Assembly: GCA_964019695.1 (NCBI GenBank)
Contig: OZ026525.1
Coordinates: forward strand, 90,987,779-91,051,778
Direction of reading: 5' to 3'
DNA: 64,000 nucleotides
Source: Loripinus fragilis
Lineage: Eukaryota; Mollusca; Bivalvia; Lucinida; Lucinidae
Each line of letters begins with the position of its first letter. Position 1 is the first letter of the stretch. Shown here one piece after another: positions 10,648 through 22,189 of this stretch. A program made the translations under genes and the position numbers. The notes beneath the pieces were generated by a model that did no database searches, had not been told where the DNA came from, and saw only the letters and a list, made by a program, of their open reading frames with translations.

Positions 10648-10795
10648 ATTTGTATCCCCCGCCCCTAAGGGCCGGGGAATATAGCGGGGCTTTTAACTTT
10701 TCATTTTTTTTAAAAAAAAGCCGCACTGCAGGGCCAAATTTGTGGTAAAATTCCTGCTTAATGCCCCGCCCCCGGGGTTGACAATAATGACATTT
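10648..10795. repeat. GC-rich hairpin-like segment
   Basis: CCCCGCCCCTAAGGGCCGGGG on the left and GCCCCGCCCCCGGGG on the right surround AT-rich centre sequence. ATTTGTATCC occurs at both borders, which could be a target duplication. Unassigned. Confidence 0.4.
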
Positions 10796-10943
10796 GTATC
10801 CACCATGATGTATTGTTACAAGGAAATCTCGCCCTCGGACCCGAATAATTTGGTCAGAAACTCGATAGAGCCTTCTTACTGACGAATTATTCTGGTCCTC
10901 GGGTGGGATGCCCTTGTCTCACAACAATACATATGAAGGATAC
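10796..10943. repeat. Foldback hairpin of about 148 bp
   Basis: GTATCCACCATGATGTATTG with CCTCGGACCCGAATAATT on the left is mirrored by AATTATTCTGGTCCTCGG and CAATACATATGAAGGATAC on the right. A small palindromic MITE with no ORF. Confidence 0.7.
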
Positions 10944-11463
10944 TTTTAATCCAGGAAATTTGTGACAGTCCTAGAGAGAATCCCCGCCCGGTGCATTTCT
11001 CTTGGGAGGGTCCATACTGGTCAAAACTCGTTTAAGCTTTCCTGTAAGCAAGTGACTGTGCCAAAAGTTAAGGCCAGTGTAGACATATAGGGACCATATC
11101 GAATTTATTGCACTGGTCTGCGACTGTATCTTGCACCGTCTTAGACTTCTTGGATCCCTGGTGCCAAATAACTAAAGATTGGTTTCGACCTCTATGGACC
11201 CTCCGAAAACAATAAGAATATCCCTGACACAGTCACATACTTATAGCAATTCCTCGTGTCAAACAAGCTTAAACGAGTTGTGACCTGTATGGACCCTCAC
11301 AAGTGCAATGCAGACTCTTGGACTGTCACAAGCTTCCGTGATTTCCATGTGTCAATCAGGTTAAGACCAGTTTAGACTTCTACGGACCTTCACAAGTTCA
11401 GTGCACTGGTCTGCTACTGTCTCTAACACTGTCGCAGACTTCCAGGACACCTGGTGCCAAAGA
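10944..11463 (-). repeat. Minisatellite of about 108 bp, inverted block
   Basis: Same unit as 9388-9997 in the opposite orientation, about five degenerate units, ending CTTCCAGGACACCTGGTGCC. Forms the inner part of the right arm. Confidence 0.85.
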
Positions 11464-11870
11464 AGTAATCTCATAATTACGAGCTAATTATCTCGTTATT
11501 ACAAGTTAGTTATCTCGTTATTACGAGTTAGTTATCTCGTTATAACGAGTTAGTTATCTCGTTATAACGAGTTAGTTATCTCGTTATAACGAGTTAGTTA
11601 TCTCGTTATAACGAGTTAGTTATCTCGTTATTACGAGTAAGTTATCTCGTTATTACGATTTAGTTATCTCGTTATTATGAGTTAGTTATCTCGTTATAAC
11701 GAGTTAGTTATCTCGTTATTACGAGATAGTTATCTCGTTATTATGAGTTAGGTATCTCGTTATTACGAGATGTATATTTTTTCTCGTTATTACGACATAA
11801 ATTTCTCGTTATAACGAGTCAGTTATCTCGTTATTACGAGTCATTTTCTCGTAATAACGAGATAAAAAAT
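11464..11870. repeat. Palindromic array CTCGTTATAACGAG, right
   Basis: Roughly 17-18 monomers of GTTATCTCGTTATAACGAGT type (22-bp period), the longest and most homogeneous of the three arrays. Every monomer can form a 14-bp perfect hairpin. Confidence 0.9.
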
Positions 11871-12504
11871 ATTTTCTTTTCTTAAAAGTGGACCTTCTAG
11901 GCTTTCGTAATTATGTGTTCATTAATGAAAATGATATTCCTGCAAACCGCTGAAAGGGAGTACATGTATTTGGAGTTTGACAATTTTCATATGTAATGTA
12001 TATTTTCACGCGTCATGGCCACCGACTCGACGCGCGCGACCTGATAGAATACCCGTGGTCTGTTTTGAAATTGTCGGTCTCTTTGATCATGAATCACCAC
12101 TGGTGGTAACACCACTGAAAACATTAGCAAACAGTCTTGACTTAGATCAGGCCCGAAATTTTGATAAGGTTTCAAACTGCTTGAAATTATGTTGTATGTA
12201 TACATGAACTCGGACCCGGTCCGAGGCACGAAATATATTTTTAAAAGAAGTTAACATAAAAGTCTGCCGCGAAATAGCACTCGATCAGCATGCAGAGTTG
12301 ATACACATGCAAACTGACATAAATACTGGGTTTGCGACCAGGTAAGGGGCAGTCCAGTTTGCTCAGCTACAGAGACTACCTGTGGTATAGAAATTTTGCC
12401 TGAGGTAGGTTTATCTGTTACAATTTCAACAGACAAATAAGCTGGTTTTGACATCATCGCAGCCCGATCTGTGCCTTAGTTGTTCGCTTTAGCAGCAGCG
12501 ACTT

Positions 12505-13175
12505 TCTATACCAACGGGACTGGAATCAAGTTTTCTCGCAGCTATCTCCCATAATATGAATTTTTCAAAGTATATAGTTTTAAATCGGCCCAAACACATT
12601 TTTCTTTTAAAAAATTGCCGCAGGCAATTTGCATTGCTGCTATTTCCACGACCTGTTAGCAGTCTTGCTGGGGTCTCCATGACGCGCTGACATACGCGAA
12701 TGCGTGTTCCAAGCGAGAGCCTTGCGTGGGATAAGACGCTGTTTTTAAAAACAAATTGACCTAGCACACGAGATTTTGATACTTATTGTATCAGTAATGC
12801 GAGTCTGTGCAGACACTGCAGCAAAATCAGGTTTCCTCGCATAATCTCCCATAATGTGAAATTTTCAAAGGATATAGTTTTAAAATCGGAGGGTATAATT
12901 AGTCAAGCACTTCTTGATGCTTTATCTCCAACCACATTTTTCTTTTTAAAAATCGCCGCAAACATTCGCCGTGGTGCACTTTCCATGACCTGTTCTCAGT
13001 CTTGCTGGAGTCTTCATTTTGTGTTGACAAATACGGATGCGCACTCTGATTCAGACCATCAAAATTTCAGCCTTCTCTGAGCAACATTGCGTGCGATAAG
13101 ACATTGTTTTTTTCTAAAAAAAATAAACTAGCACATTAGATTTTGACACTATCGTATCAGCGATGCCGGTCTTGC
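12505..13175. repeat. Diverged tandem duplication, unit about 300 bp
   Basis: Both halves contain CTCGCA-ATCTCCCATAAT, AAATTGCCGCA or AAATCGCCGCA, GACCTGTT, CAGTCTTGCTGG, GCGTG-GATAAGAC and GTATCAG-GATGC in the same order. ORFs in either half share no motif with known proteins and are not kept open in both copies, so no gene is called. Confidence 0.65.
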
Positions 13176-13261
13176 ATATCGTGCGTGTGCGTGTCAACTC
13201 TGTGGGATGTGGGTCTGAATAGAGATCAAGCTGTCACGGGTTCGCTCTTCCTGTCCAGCAC

Positions 13262-13350
13262 CATTCTATTGTTGAAATTGGCCATGAACTATTTTCTACA
13301 GTCATTCCCATTCCTTCCTACTGATAGGACAGTTGTCAGTTACTGGCAAA
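13262..13350 (+). mobile_element. Fragment of SINE family B
   Basis: TTGAAATTGGCCATGAACTA, TTTCTACAGTCATTC and GTTGTCAGTTACTGGC match the body of the full SINE at 15364-15687. The tRNA-like head is degraded. Confidence 0.65.
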
Positions 13351-13689
13351 ACCCCACTCCAGGCCCTTTTGTATCTATTAGATGGGAGCATTTAGGAATT
13401 ATTTCACTACCCTCTACCCTCGCCTCCAATCAACTTGGCAATAAGCTAAATGCAGACACAGTTGGATAACAATATGGTTAGCTTACATGAGCCCGAAAAC
13501 TCATGTGAGGTTTTAATATACAAATGGTCCAACGTTGGTCACGGCATGTTCCGTTCACGTTTTCAAAGAAGTATATCAGGGGACCAATTTTAGTCAAATT
13601 ACATATAGAGCATCATCAGGTATGGAAGGGGAAAGAATGCATGTGGTTTTTGAGCTGATTGGATTGGAACTCTGGCATATATAGACGAT

Positions 13690-14165
13690 ATATAATGGGA
13701 AAAACTTTAAAAATCTTCTCTGAAACGGCGAGACCCACAGCTTATAGATTTATGTCTTGTGGCCACCTACATAAATCCTGCCATCCATGCTCATGGAGTC
13801 AATAGCTTCTATTGATTTAAAATGGGGAAAAACTTTTAGAAAAATATTCTCTGAAACCATGAAACCAACAACTAGTAGCCCCATAAATTCTGCCAACCAT
13901 GTATCTTGGGTCTAAATTTACCGAATACTTACGATCATTATGCTTTAATAGCTCCCATAGACGTCTCCCATAGGCATAATGGGGAAAACTTTTTTTAAAC
14001 AAATCTTCTGTCCACAGCTAATACTTTTAATATGTAGCAAAGTTTGGTTTTTAGTGTTTTCTATACGTAAACCTAACCACGCACCTTGGGTACAAATTGA
14101 TCACTCGCCGGGGACATTTGCTTTTTAAAACAAAATAATATGAAAAAATCTCTGAAACCAGAAGG
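13690..14165. repeat. Degenerate repeat with CTCTGAAACCA motifs
   Basis: AATGGGGAAAACTTTT followed by ATCTTCTCTGAAAC recurs near 13695, 13825, 13980 and 14150. Similar TTTCTGA-AAC and TTTTTCC motifs occur in the arrays at 53290-54060 and 61090-61380, so this is probably a decayed relative. Confidence 0.5.
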
Positions 14166-14987
14166 CCAAATGCGTAGGGGAGTGGTCTATATAGGCTAAT
14201 TGAGTCTCTTGCTTCTATGGGTCACAGTTCTATATGGAAACTGATTTGTGCTATTAGTGTCTGTTATACATTGACTGTCGGTGTCCACCTATCAAGCACC
14301 CCCGGCATTAGTGGTCCTGGATCCGCCACTGCTAGCTGTGTTCCAATTTGTCAGAAACGTTTCCTTAAATGCATGGCATAGAAATTGTTGGGCTATCACC
14401 GATGGCATCACGGTAGCTTGTAACATTCTTATCGCCCTTTCGCGATCAACATGTGTCTATCTTTGCAGCGTAAATTAGCAATGTGTAAGCTTTAATCTTA
14501 AAGTTTTAAAATGCTTTCAAGCAAACTGGATATTCGACTAGAGATTTCAGTTGTTAGTTCATGAATAAATCTAAATAAAATGAATGTGCACATGAAAAAC
14601 TTGAAAATAAAAAATCAGCCAGTACACTGGTTTGGGTTGACTGAGCCCAATAAAACAATAGTTATAATGTGTGGCAGGAATAGTGGCGAAGCATAGATAG
14701 CAAATGCAATTTTGCTACTCTCATTTAACACGCAAAAATGCGGCGTTTCTTTTTTTACCTAGTATATATTAGACACAAAATCAACAATATATAGGGAATC
14801 TGACAATGTTTATACCATGGTATATAACAAGGTCATGTTGCGGCTCCCAAATTTTATACGATGGAATTTTACAAAGGTGAAGACATTATGCAGCCAGAAT
14901 TGGCATGTCAAGATCTGCATGACTGAGTCTGTTTTAGTAGAACATTATTCAAAATTCAAACTCATTAGTGCCCCACTCTTTAAACTA

Positions 14988-15196
14988 CAGTAAAACCTTT
15001 CTTAAGCAGCCACTCAAAAAAGACCAAAAAATTGGTTTTCAAGACCGATTATTACTTAGTGTAGGTCAAAAGTATTGCAGAATGCTACAAAAGGAGCATT
15101 CTGCAATAATACTTTCAACCTTCAATAAGCTACCATTTACCATTAAGACATTTGTTTTGTCTATTTTAAAGTGGCCGCTTAAGACAGGTTTTACTG
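14988..15196. mobile_element. Palindromic MITE, mariner-like ends, copy 2
   Basis: 209 bp, ends CAGTAAAACCTTTCTTAAGC and inverse GCTTAAGACAGGTTTTACTG, with TA on both sides (14986-14987 and 15197-15198). Same internal hairpin as the 6222 copy. Confidence 0.85.
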
Positions 15197-15363
15197 TACA
15201 CCGGCCAAGCATGGATGATTGAGGGCATCAGCCAGAACTCCATATTTAAAGCCTACGTGAGTGAATAAAACTGGGATCAGTGAGTGCACTGCATATGCTA
15301 AACTGTGTTGGGCCTCGCTGTGCCATCAATACAACTATAAAACGAGACAAAATCAAAGTATAC

Positions 15364-16400
<1,037 letters not shown>

Positions 16401-16449
16401 TTAAACTCATCATTATTTTCTTGCCCATCAATTAAAATCTATGTTTTGG

Positions 16450-17995
16450 GTTGGAAAAGGGTTTTTACCATATACGGGAATGGCAGCCATCTTGGTCATG
16501 TGACCATAAACATTTGTTATTAATTTACTCCACTTAACTCTAGGGTCTCCATATGAAATTTTACTTTGGTTAAGATATGTAATGGTATTCTAAAATGAAA
16601 GGTCAAAAGGTCAGCTTGACTTTTACAATCAATGTCTCATTAGGTTAAACATTATCTAACCAGTATAATGATTTTAGCTTTAGCAGTTTAATGTGAAAAA
16701 ATGACAATTTCAACATTTTTAGCATATAATTTGACTTTGCCGTAAAGTAGATGAAGGTCAACCAAGAATCATCATTTGTGCAAACTTGGTAGGGCCCACA
16801 TTCACAATGCTACATACCAAGTCCCAGGGCCATCAGCATTCTTGTTCTGTTTTTTTTTTGTTTGATTTGATTATGTCCCATCAACAATCTTTCAGTTAAA
16901 CAGGGTCGGGTCTTCTTGGGTTGAACCAGTACTAAGCTAGGATTAATGTGTCTTGCTAAAGGACCACATTGCAGTAACACCAGTGAGGCTCAAATCCATT
17001 TTTGTTCTGGATAAGAAGATTTTTCATATATGGGCCTGGCGGCCCTCTTGGTCAAGTGACCAGAACAATTTATATAAATTTTGGCTAACTTATAATAAGG
17101 AGTCATCATATGCATAGTGGATTCTGAGAAAACTATGTTTTAATATATTGATGGGACTCCAATATGACCGACCTTGGCTGAAAGGTCGAAGGTCAACCTT
17201 GTCCGTTGGAACTTATTCATAGCAATTGTCTCATTAAGTGAGAATAATGACTTAGGCTTCCACAGTTTGGGAAGCAAATTTTACCTTGACATTAAGTAGG
17301 TCAAGGACAACCTAGGATCATCATTTGAACAAACTTTGTAGGCCTCACACCTTTAATGCTACATACCAAGTCCCAAGATTATCGGCCCTCTGGTTCCAGA
17401 GAAGAAGATTTTTATAACGTTTACCATATAGGGGCATGGTGGCCATCTTGGTCATGTGACCATAAAATTTTGTACAAAGTTTGCATAAGAAGTCTTCACA
17501 TGAAATTTGAGTTCAATTGGGCCAATGGTTTCTGAGAAAACTATGTTTTAATATATAAATGGGACTCCAATATAAGCGACCTAAGCTGAAAGGTCAAAGG
17601 TCGGCCTTGACCTTTGGAACTTAAATATTCCAGTTTAAAAAAAAAAACAACTTTTCAAAAATTTACCCATTTAGCATAAGGAAGCAAAGTTTGACCTTGA
17701 CGTTAAGTAGGTCAAGGACAACATAGCATCATCATTTGAACAAACTTAGTAGGCCTCACATCCCCAATACTACATACCTAGTCCCAAGGTCATCAGCCTT
17801 GTGGTTCTGGAGAAAATTTTTAAAGGGTTTTTACCATATATGGGCATGGCAGCCATCTTGGTCATGTGACCAAGACCATTTGAACAAACTTTCGTTTCCG
17901 TGTCCTAAGGAGTCTCCATATGAAATTTGAGTTAAATTGGCCCAGTGGTTTCAGAGGAGAAGGTGTTTGAAAAAGTTGACGAAGTGACTGGTATA
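16450..17995. repeat. Tandem repeat of about 400 bp, four units
   Basis: Units recur at about 16460, 17026, 17417 and 17826, each with TTTTTACCATATA-GGGCATGG, GCCATCTTGGTCATGTGACC, GGTCAAGGACAACCTAG and AATGCTACATACCAAGTCCC. The longer first interval is explained by the SINE at 16850. Non-coding, inside an HPD intron. Confidence 0.85.
16850..16996 (-). mobile_element. tRNA-derived SINE family A, 5'-truncated
   Basis: The minus-strand body and 3' end match family A, but the tRNA-like head is missing. Nearly identical flanks CATTCTTGTTCTG (16837-16849) and CATTTTTGTTCTG (16997-17009) form the target duplication and fall within the 400-bp repeat. Confidence 0.8.
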
Positions 17996-18057
17996 CTATT
18001 AGCTCACCCATGAGCATTTGGCTCAGGTGAGCTTAAACACACACCAACAACAATTAC

Positions 18058-18386
18058 CTTATCCATATCTTCTGTAATGTTTATCTTTGATTTCTTGAGC
18101 CTCTCCTTGATTTTTGTTTGATTTGATTCTTTACGTCCACTCAACAATCTTTCAGTTATGCGGGACGGGTCTTCCTGGGTTGAACCAGTACTAAGCTAGG
18201 ATAAATGTGTCTTGCTCAAGGACCACAACGCAGTGACGCCGGTGAGGCTCGAACCCGCGGCCCTTCGGTCTCGAGTCAAGCACTCTACCACTGAGCCACT
18301 GCGCTCCCTAGCCTCTCCTTGAGATTGGTGTAGTAGGTCACTGGTACCTCTAAGAAGTGTTTACCCTTCTTCTTCATATTACTCAC
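18058..18386 (-). CDS. HPD: 4-hydroxyphenylpyruvate dioxygenase exon, interrupted by a SINE
   Basis: The minus strand has acceptor TTTCCCATGCAG, then VSNMKKKGKHFLEVPVTYYT and NLKERL, then a SINE, then KKSKINITEDMDK and donor GTAATTG. This matches the HPD region before ILVDYDE (typically ...FL-VP-TYY--L--RL---KI-I-ED-D). Removing the SINE and one copy of its 13-bp duplication leaves exactly 117 bp, 39 codons in phase 0, so the assignment is secure. As written, the frame meets TAG at 18287-18285 inside the SINE and shifts by two bases. Translation would end before the last iron ligand and the C-terminal helix. Both splice sites and all flanking codons look intact, so the insertion is young, polymorphic or bypassed by splicing. 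Confidence 0.92.
18111..18309 (-). mobile_element. tRNA-derived SINE family A inside an HPD exon
   Basis: 199 bp, same strand as HPD. The head GGGAGCGCAGTGGCTCAGTG, B box GGTTCGAGCC and 3' end GTAAAGAATCAAATCAAAC are all intact. It is flanked by a perfect 13-bp repeat AGCCTCTCCTTGA (18098-18110 and 18310-18322), which is HPD coding sequence. Confidence 0.95.
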
Positions 18387-18915
18387 CTGCATGGGAAATT
18401 ATAGTTTATAGAGGATATTTATGTTTTTGAGGAGAATACCAAATATATTTCATAGAGTGGTGAAAAAATCAGTTTTTTTCACTCGTGCTACACACTCGTG
18501 AAAATGCCAATACTTTCACTGAAAATGCTGATACTTTCACTACATGAGAGGATATATATATTTTTTTTTCAAAAGAAAAGTAAATACTCAAAGGAGAATT
18601 ACGTACCTTTTTTTCCTGGGTGTTTCTCGTCAGAATGTACTTTTTCAGTGTGTTTATTGGGTATAATTTTGGGTGTAAACTTAGTTTGCCTTAGAACTGC
18701 ATTTTTAAGAAATCAACCTTTAGAGAAAGTGTGACATATGACTTTCTTCACATCTTGCAAACGAGCGCTATGCTAGGTCACTGTGTGATATCATATGGTT
18801 TGAAATTGATGTTACACATCTTAAGTGTTACTTTTGATAAAGACCCTTCATATAAAAAAAATTGAACCAGAACAGTCAGACTCAGACAAAGGGCCCCGCA
18901 TAATGCCCTGCATTG
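18387..18915. other. Unassigned DNA upstream of the interrupted HPD exon
   Basis: AT-rich, begins as HPD intron by its acceptor. No further HPD exon is recognised here or further along the window. Confidence 0.5.
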
Positions 18916-18919
18916 AAAA

Positions 18920-19530
18920 GGTGATATTCGTTTTGGCGACAATCTTGATTATCATTCATCATACAACACCCATATTTAGACATGAGCTATAGTTTGATGA
19001 AAGTAGTCCATATATAAAATTTGGAAGAAATTGAGTGACAAATGACTAAATGTGCAAACTGACAGTCGGCAGCTGTTTGTGCAGCAAATTTGGTTATTGT
19101 TCATCGGACAATACCAACAGTCGATCTTGGGAAAGACTTTGAAGAAAGTAATCCATATATGTAATTTGGAAGAAATCGGTTGGAGTGTTCACACGTGCAA
19201 ACTGACAGGCGGCAGCCATTTTGACGGCCATCTTGTTATCGTTCATCAGACTAAACTTACATTCAAACTTAGGCGAGAGTTTCAACAAAGTAATTCATTC
19301 ATGAAATTTAAAAGAAATGACTAAGGTAGAGTGTCCACATGTGCCAACTGAGAGGCGGCAGCCATTTTGTCGGCCAACTTGGTTATAGTTCATGGGACAA
19401 AACCCATATTCAAACTTGGGCGAGAGTTTGATCGAAGCAATCCATATATGAAATTTGTAAGAAATCTGATTAAAAATGACTAAGTTAGAGTGCCCACAAC
19501 AGCAGACGGATGGACAGACGGACGGCCAAC
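18920..19530 (+). repeat. Tandem repeat of about 148 bp, four units
   Basis: Units share GTGCAAACTGACAG-CGGCAG, TTGGTTAT-GTTCATC, ACTTGGGCGAGAGTTT and AATCCATATATGAAATTTG. The array ends in a GACGGATGGACAGACGGACG tail. The open frames at 19052-19324 and on the opposite strand are array artefacts. Confidence 0.8.
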
Positions 19531-19689
19531 AGTCGTTGGTGAGGCCCTAAAAAGTTTCAGTTCCATGTATATTACCAAAAAGCCTTGTGAAAAGATATAA
19601 ATCATATCACTTACTAATGAATAGATATGATATCTTTTCACTATAAAAATATCATTTTTTTCACATTTGATACGCACTGAATTCAGTGC

Positions 19690-20990
19690 TTAGTAATATC
19701 GAAAATGCAGTCCCTTTATAACACACCTCATTATAAGATGGATTTGGATATAAGGGGGTCATGTTGTGGCTCCCAAATTATTTATTTTAATTTACAAAGG
19801 AATTTTAGGAATTGACAATTCATGGTAATTTACAATGGTGCAACTTCATTATCAATAAAGATGCAATGTGTGGATAAAAAATAGTGGGGATAAAAATACA
19901 GTGTGAATTCTGATCAGCTGGCTTCCTCACTGATCCTTACTGTTTTCAAAAGCGAGTGTAGGTCTAGGTAAGCAAAATATGGAGCTTAAAAATACTATAG
20001 TCCGTACAGAAATTCAGTAAACATCGTTTTTCTTTTTTAAAATGTCTTTATTGATAAAATTTTCGGCCAGAATTTTGCACATACATATAATAAAACACCG
20101 CCTAATATACAATTGCATTTTTGAATATTTATGATAGGAAAATAAGTCTGGAATCTCTTGTGAAATAAAATAACTTAGTCATTTTCGATTTAGAAAAATC
20201 CTTATTTTCCCTCAGTGTATTTTATGTGGGTAACACGTGGTTTATACAGTTCAATGAATACCATGTTTACTTTCGTATATGATAAAGAAAACGGTCACCA
20301 GCGGGATACATGTAACTCTTCGTATGTCATTATATTCACTGAAAATGCTTTGAAGAGACTGCACAAGATACAATTCTATCTGAATTCTCATATTGCACGA
20401 TAATCAAATTTCGCATCTTGTTTTCTTATATGTGCCATGGTTAAATGACACATATAACAATTCGACCGCGAGTGAGAAAACCAGTCTGGTGATTTGTAAC
20501 AATAAACTAAAGGCCCAGACCAGCCTGCGCATCCACACAGTCTCATCGGCAACTTTGTTGTCTGCTTTTTGAGAAGAATCATACCTAGACTTGCCTCGTG
20601 CGAAATAATTTCAATTTTCTATCTAGCCTGTTTAGCCAAAGGGACTGGTTTGTCGGAAACCCAGAAGACAGGTTTTCTCGTTTCGTGGCCTGTGTTGCTT
20701 GCTCGACAGCTCTAGGACAAATATCTCAAGTGCAACAGATAATAATATTAAAAACAAATATAATGAGGAGGCTGTTCATCAGATATATTAACGGGAATTA
20801 CATTATTTGATTGCGCTCTACATCGTCTAATACACAAGTCATTCGTAACTTCATGTAAGGCCCACAGAGCCGGGGAACGGCGGGAGCTTTGATTTTCTGG
20901 CTACATGTCTCTGGTATGACCTTGTACTAACAGCGCATTTGCCCGACTTGTGCGTGGCTACAAATGACGGATGCACATAATTTCTTTCGT
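19690..20990. other. AT-rich DNA with a repeat fragment
   Basis: Around 20500-20600 the sequence CCCAGACCAGCCTGCGCATC and, near 20660, GGAAACCCAGAAGACAGG resemble the segment 27600-27840. GGTCATGTTGTGGCTCCCAA near 19760 also occurs near 14835. No gene is recognised. Confidence 0.4.
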
Positions 20991-20994
20991 CTTT

Positions 20995-21287
20995 ATGCAC
21001 CAGTCAATTGAGACCACCCCCAGCTCAGAGGAATGTCGTGGACTTTGACTTTGTGTCTGCAGTTCCCCATAGTAACCACCATGTATGGGGGCAGCTAGCT
21101 GGCAAAACCATGACAGTTCTCCCCCGCAGTCTGTTATTATACTGCACAGCAATGTTTGTCTATGTCTATCAAACCCCTACATTTCCTCCGCATTGTGGAG
21201 ACAACGTAAAAGTAAAAACACAGCACATTATATCCCCATCCTGCTCAGAGGCTTTGGTAAAGCAATGGTTTCAAATGACTGGTGCAT
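20995..21287. mobile_element. MITE with ATGCACCAGTCAATTG ends
   Basis: Left end TATGCACCAGTCAATTGAGA, right end AATGACTGGTGCATTA. About 290 bp, terminal match of about 13-15 bp. Two overlapping ORFs inside (72 and 105 aa) lack recognisable motifs. Confidence 0.6.
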
Positions 21288-21420
21288 TATTTATAGCCTC
21301 TGATGCACTTCGCATAAACATTTAGTTCTCAGCCACCCCAAAAACATATTGACCCCAAACAAAAATATGACATACGCTGATATATTGTTCAACCTATTTC
21401 CAAGCACATTCCCACCCCAT

Positions 21421-21614
21421 TAGGGAGCACAGTGGCTCAGTGGTAGAGTGCTTCACTTGAGACCGAGGGTCCGCGGGTTCGAGCCTCACCGGCGTCACTG
21501 CGTTGTGGTCCTTGAGCAAGACACATTTATCCTAGCTTAGTACTGGTTCAACCCAGGAAGACCCGTCCCTGTTTACCTGAAAGATTGTTGATGGTACGTA
21601 AAGAATCAAATCAA
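21421..21614 (+). mobile_element. tRNA-derived SINE family A, full length
   Basis: GGGAGCACAGTGGCTCAGTG head, GGTTCGAGCC B box, 3' end GTAAAGAATCAAATCAAA. Perfect 15-bp duplication ACATTCCCACCCCAT at 21406-21420 and 21615-21629. Confidence 0.93.
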
Positions 21615-22107
21615 ACATTCCCACCCCATCACTAGTTTCTCTTTCCGACCTCAGCATTATTTTTATTGGATGAGTCTTTTTTCACTTGAATATCACACCT
21701 GACGGGTGAGCCCTGTGATTATTTTATCTTATCACTTATAGTTGCCCAGAATGCATGTTTTGCATTGTCTGGTGTCAACAAATCAGTATTTGGAATAAAC
21801 AAATAGAAAGTTCAATTTATTTAATAAAACATTTTTATAAAAACCTTACGATCAGAGAAAGAGCAGGGAACACAGAAAATCAATATTTTAAATTGAGGAA
21901 CAGGGGAACGCATAAGAACAAGCGGACGGGTACCCACTGGGAAGGCCTCAATATTTTCTCGTTTGCCAAAATTCTGTGAGCCCAAACTATGGCCATAATT
22001 TGCATTTGATTTTGATATGATAAGAATCCCTTCTCCTTACACGATACTTCGTCTTATAAAACCGTATAATTAATCATCGATAGTAAACTAAAGGCAGTGA
22101 TCCGTAC

Positions 22108-22180
22108 AAAAAGTAAGTAATGGTGCAAAGATCATGAATCGATACAATCAAGTACCACACCTGACCCAGGATACCAATGG
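22108..22180 (-). mobile_element. Terminal fragment of the Penelope-like element
   Basis: AAGTAAGTAATGGTGCAAAG, ATCGATACAATCAAGTACCA and CACCTGACCCAGGATACCAA match the 3' end of the element at 45380, same orientation. Only about 70-80 bp remain. Confidence 0.8.
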
Positions 22181-22189
22181 TAAATTAAA

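Larger units (their letters stand above)
9107..11917. repeat. Large inverted repeat built of palindromic arrays
   Basis: The outer arms CGAAAGCCTAGAAGGTCCAC (about 9121) and its reverse (about 11890-11909) enclose, in mirror order, palindromic arrays and 108-bp tandem repeats; an extra palindromic array, a SINE and a GC-rich segment occupy the middle. Resembles a Foldback-type element, where long inverted ends are made of tandem subrepeats. Confidence 0.75.
8775..14331. mobile_element. 5.56-kb composite TIR element with 5-bp target duplication
   Basis: Left end CAGTGGCGGATTTAGGGGGG, right end CCTGGATCCGCCACTG (inverted). Direct flanks are CTAGC on both sides (8770-8774 and 14332-14336). Subterminal GGGGGTGCTT / AAGCACCCCC also match inverted. 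The interior has no transposase ORF that I recognise. It contains the inverted array structure 9107-11917, a SINE, a 300-bp tandem duplication and degenerate repeats. It is probably a non-autonomous element swollen by later insertions. The termini resemble those of hAT-type elements, but 5 bp is shorter than the usual 8-bp hAT duplication. Confidence 0.65.
8530..14757. mobile_element. Possible outer TIR element split by the 8775-14331 element
   Basis: TATATACTAGG followed by AAAAAAGAAACGCC at 8532-8559 is repeated inverted as GGCGTTTCTTTTTTTA followed by CCTAGTATATA at 14732-14757. The two pieces outside the inner element (about 230 and 400 bp) would together make a non-autonomous element of about 650 bp. 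Only the end match supports this; the class is unknown. Confidence 0.5.

Noticed and set aside
11464..11870. CRISPR-like array
   Set aside because: Regular palindromic units have no unique spacers and the genome is animal; this is a satellite-type array.
12489..12767. 92-codon minus-strand ORF
   Set aside because: Lies in a diverged tandem duplication whose sister copy does not keep the frame; no family match.
21008..21325. 105-codon ORF
   Set aside because: Mostly inside a MITE with ATGCACCAGTCA ends; no domain recognisable.
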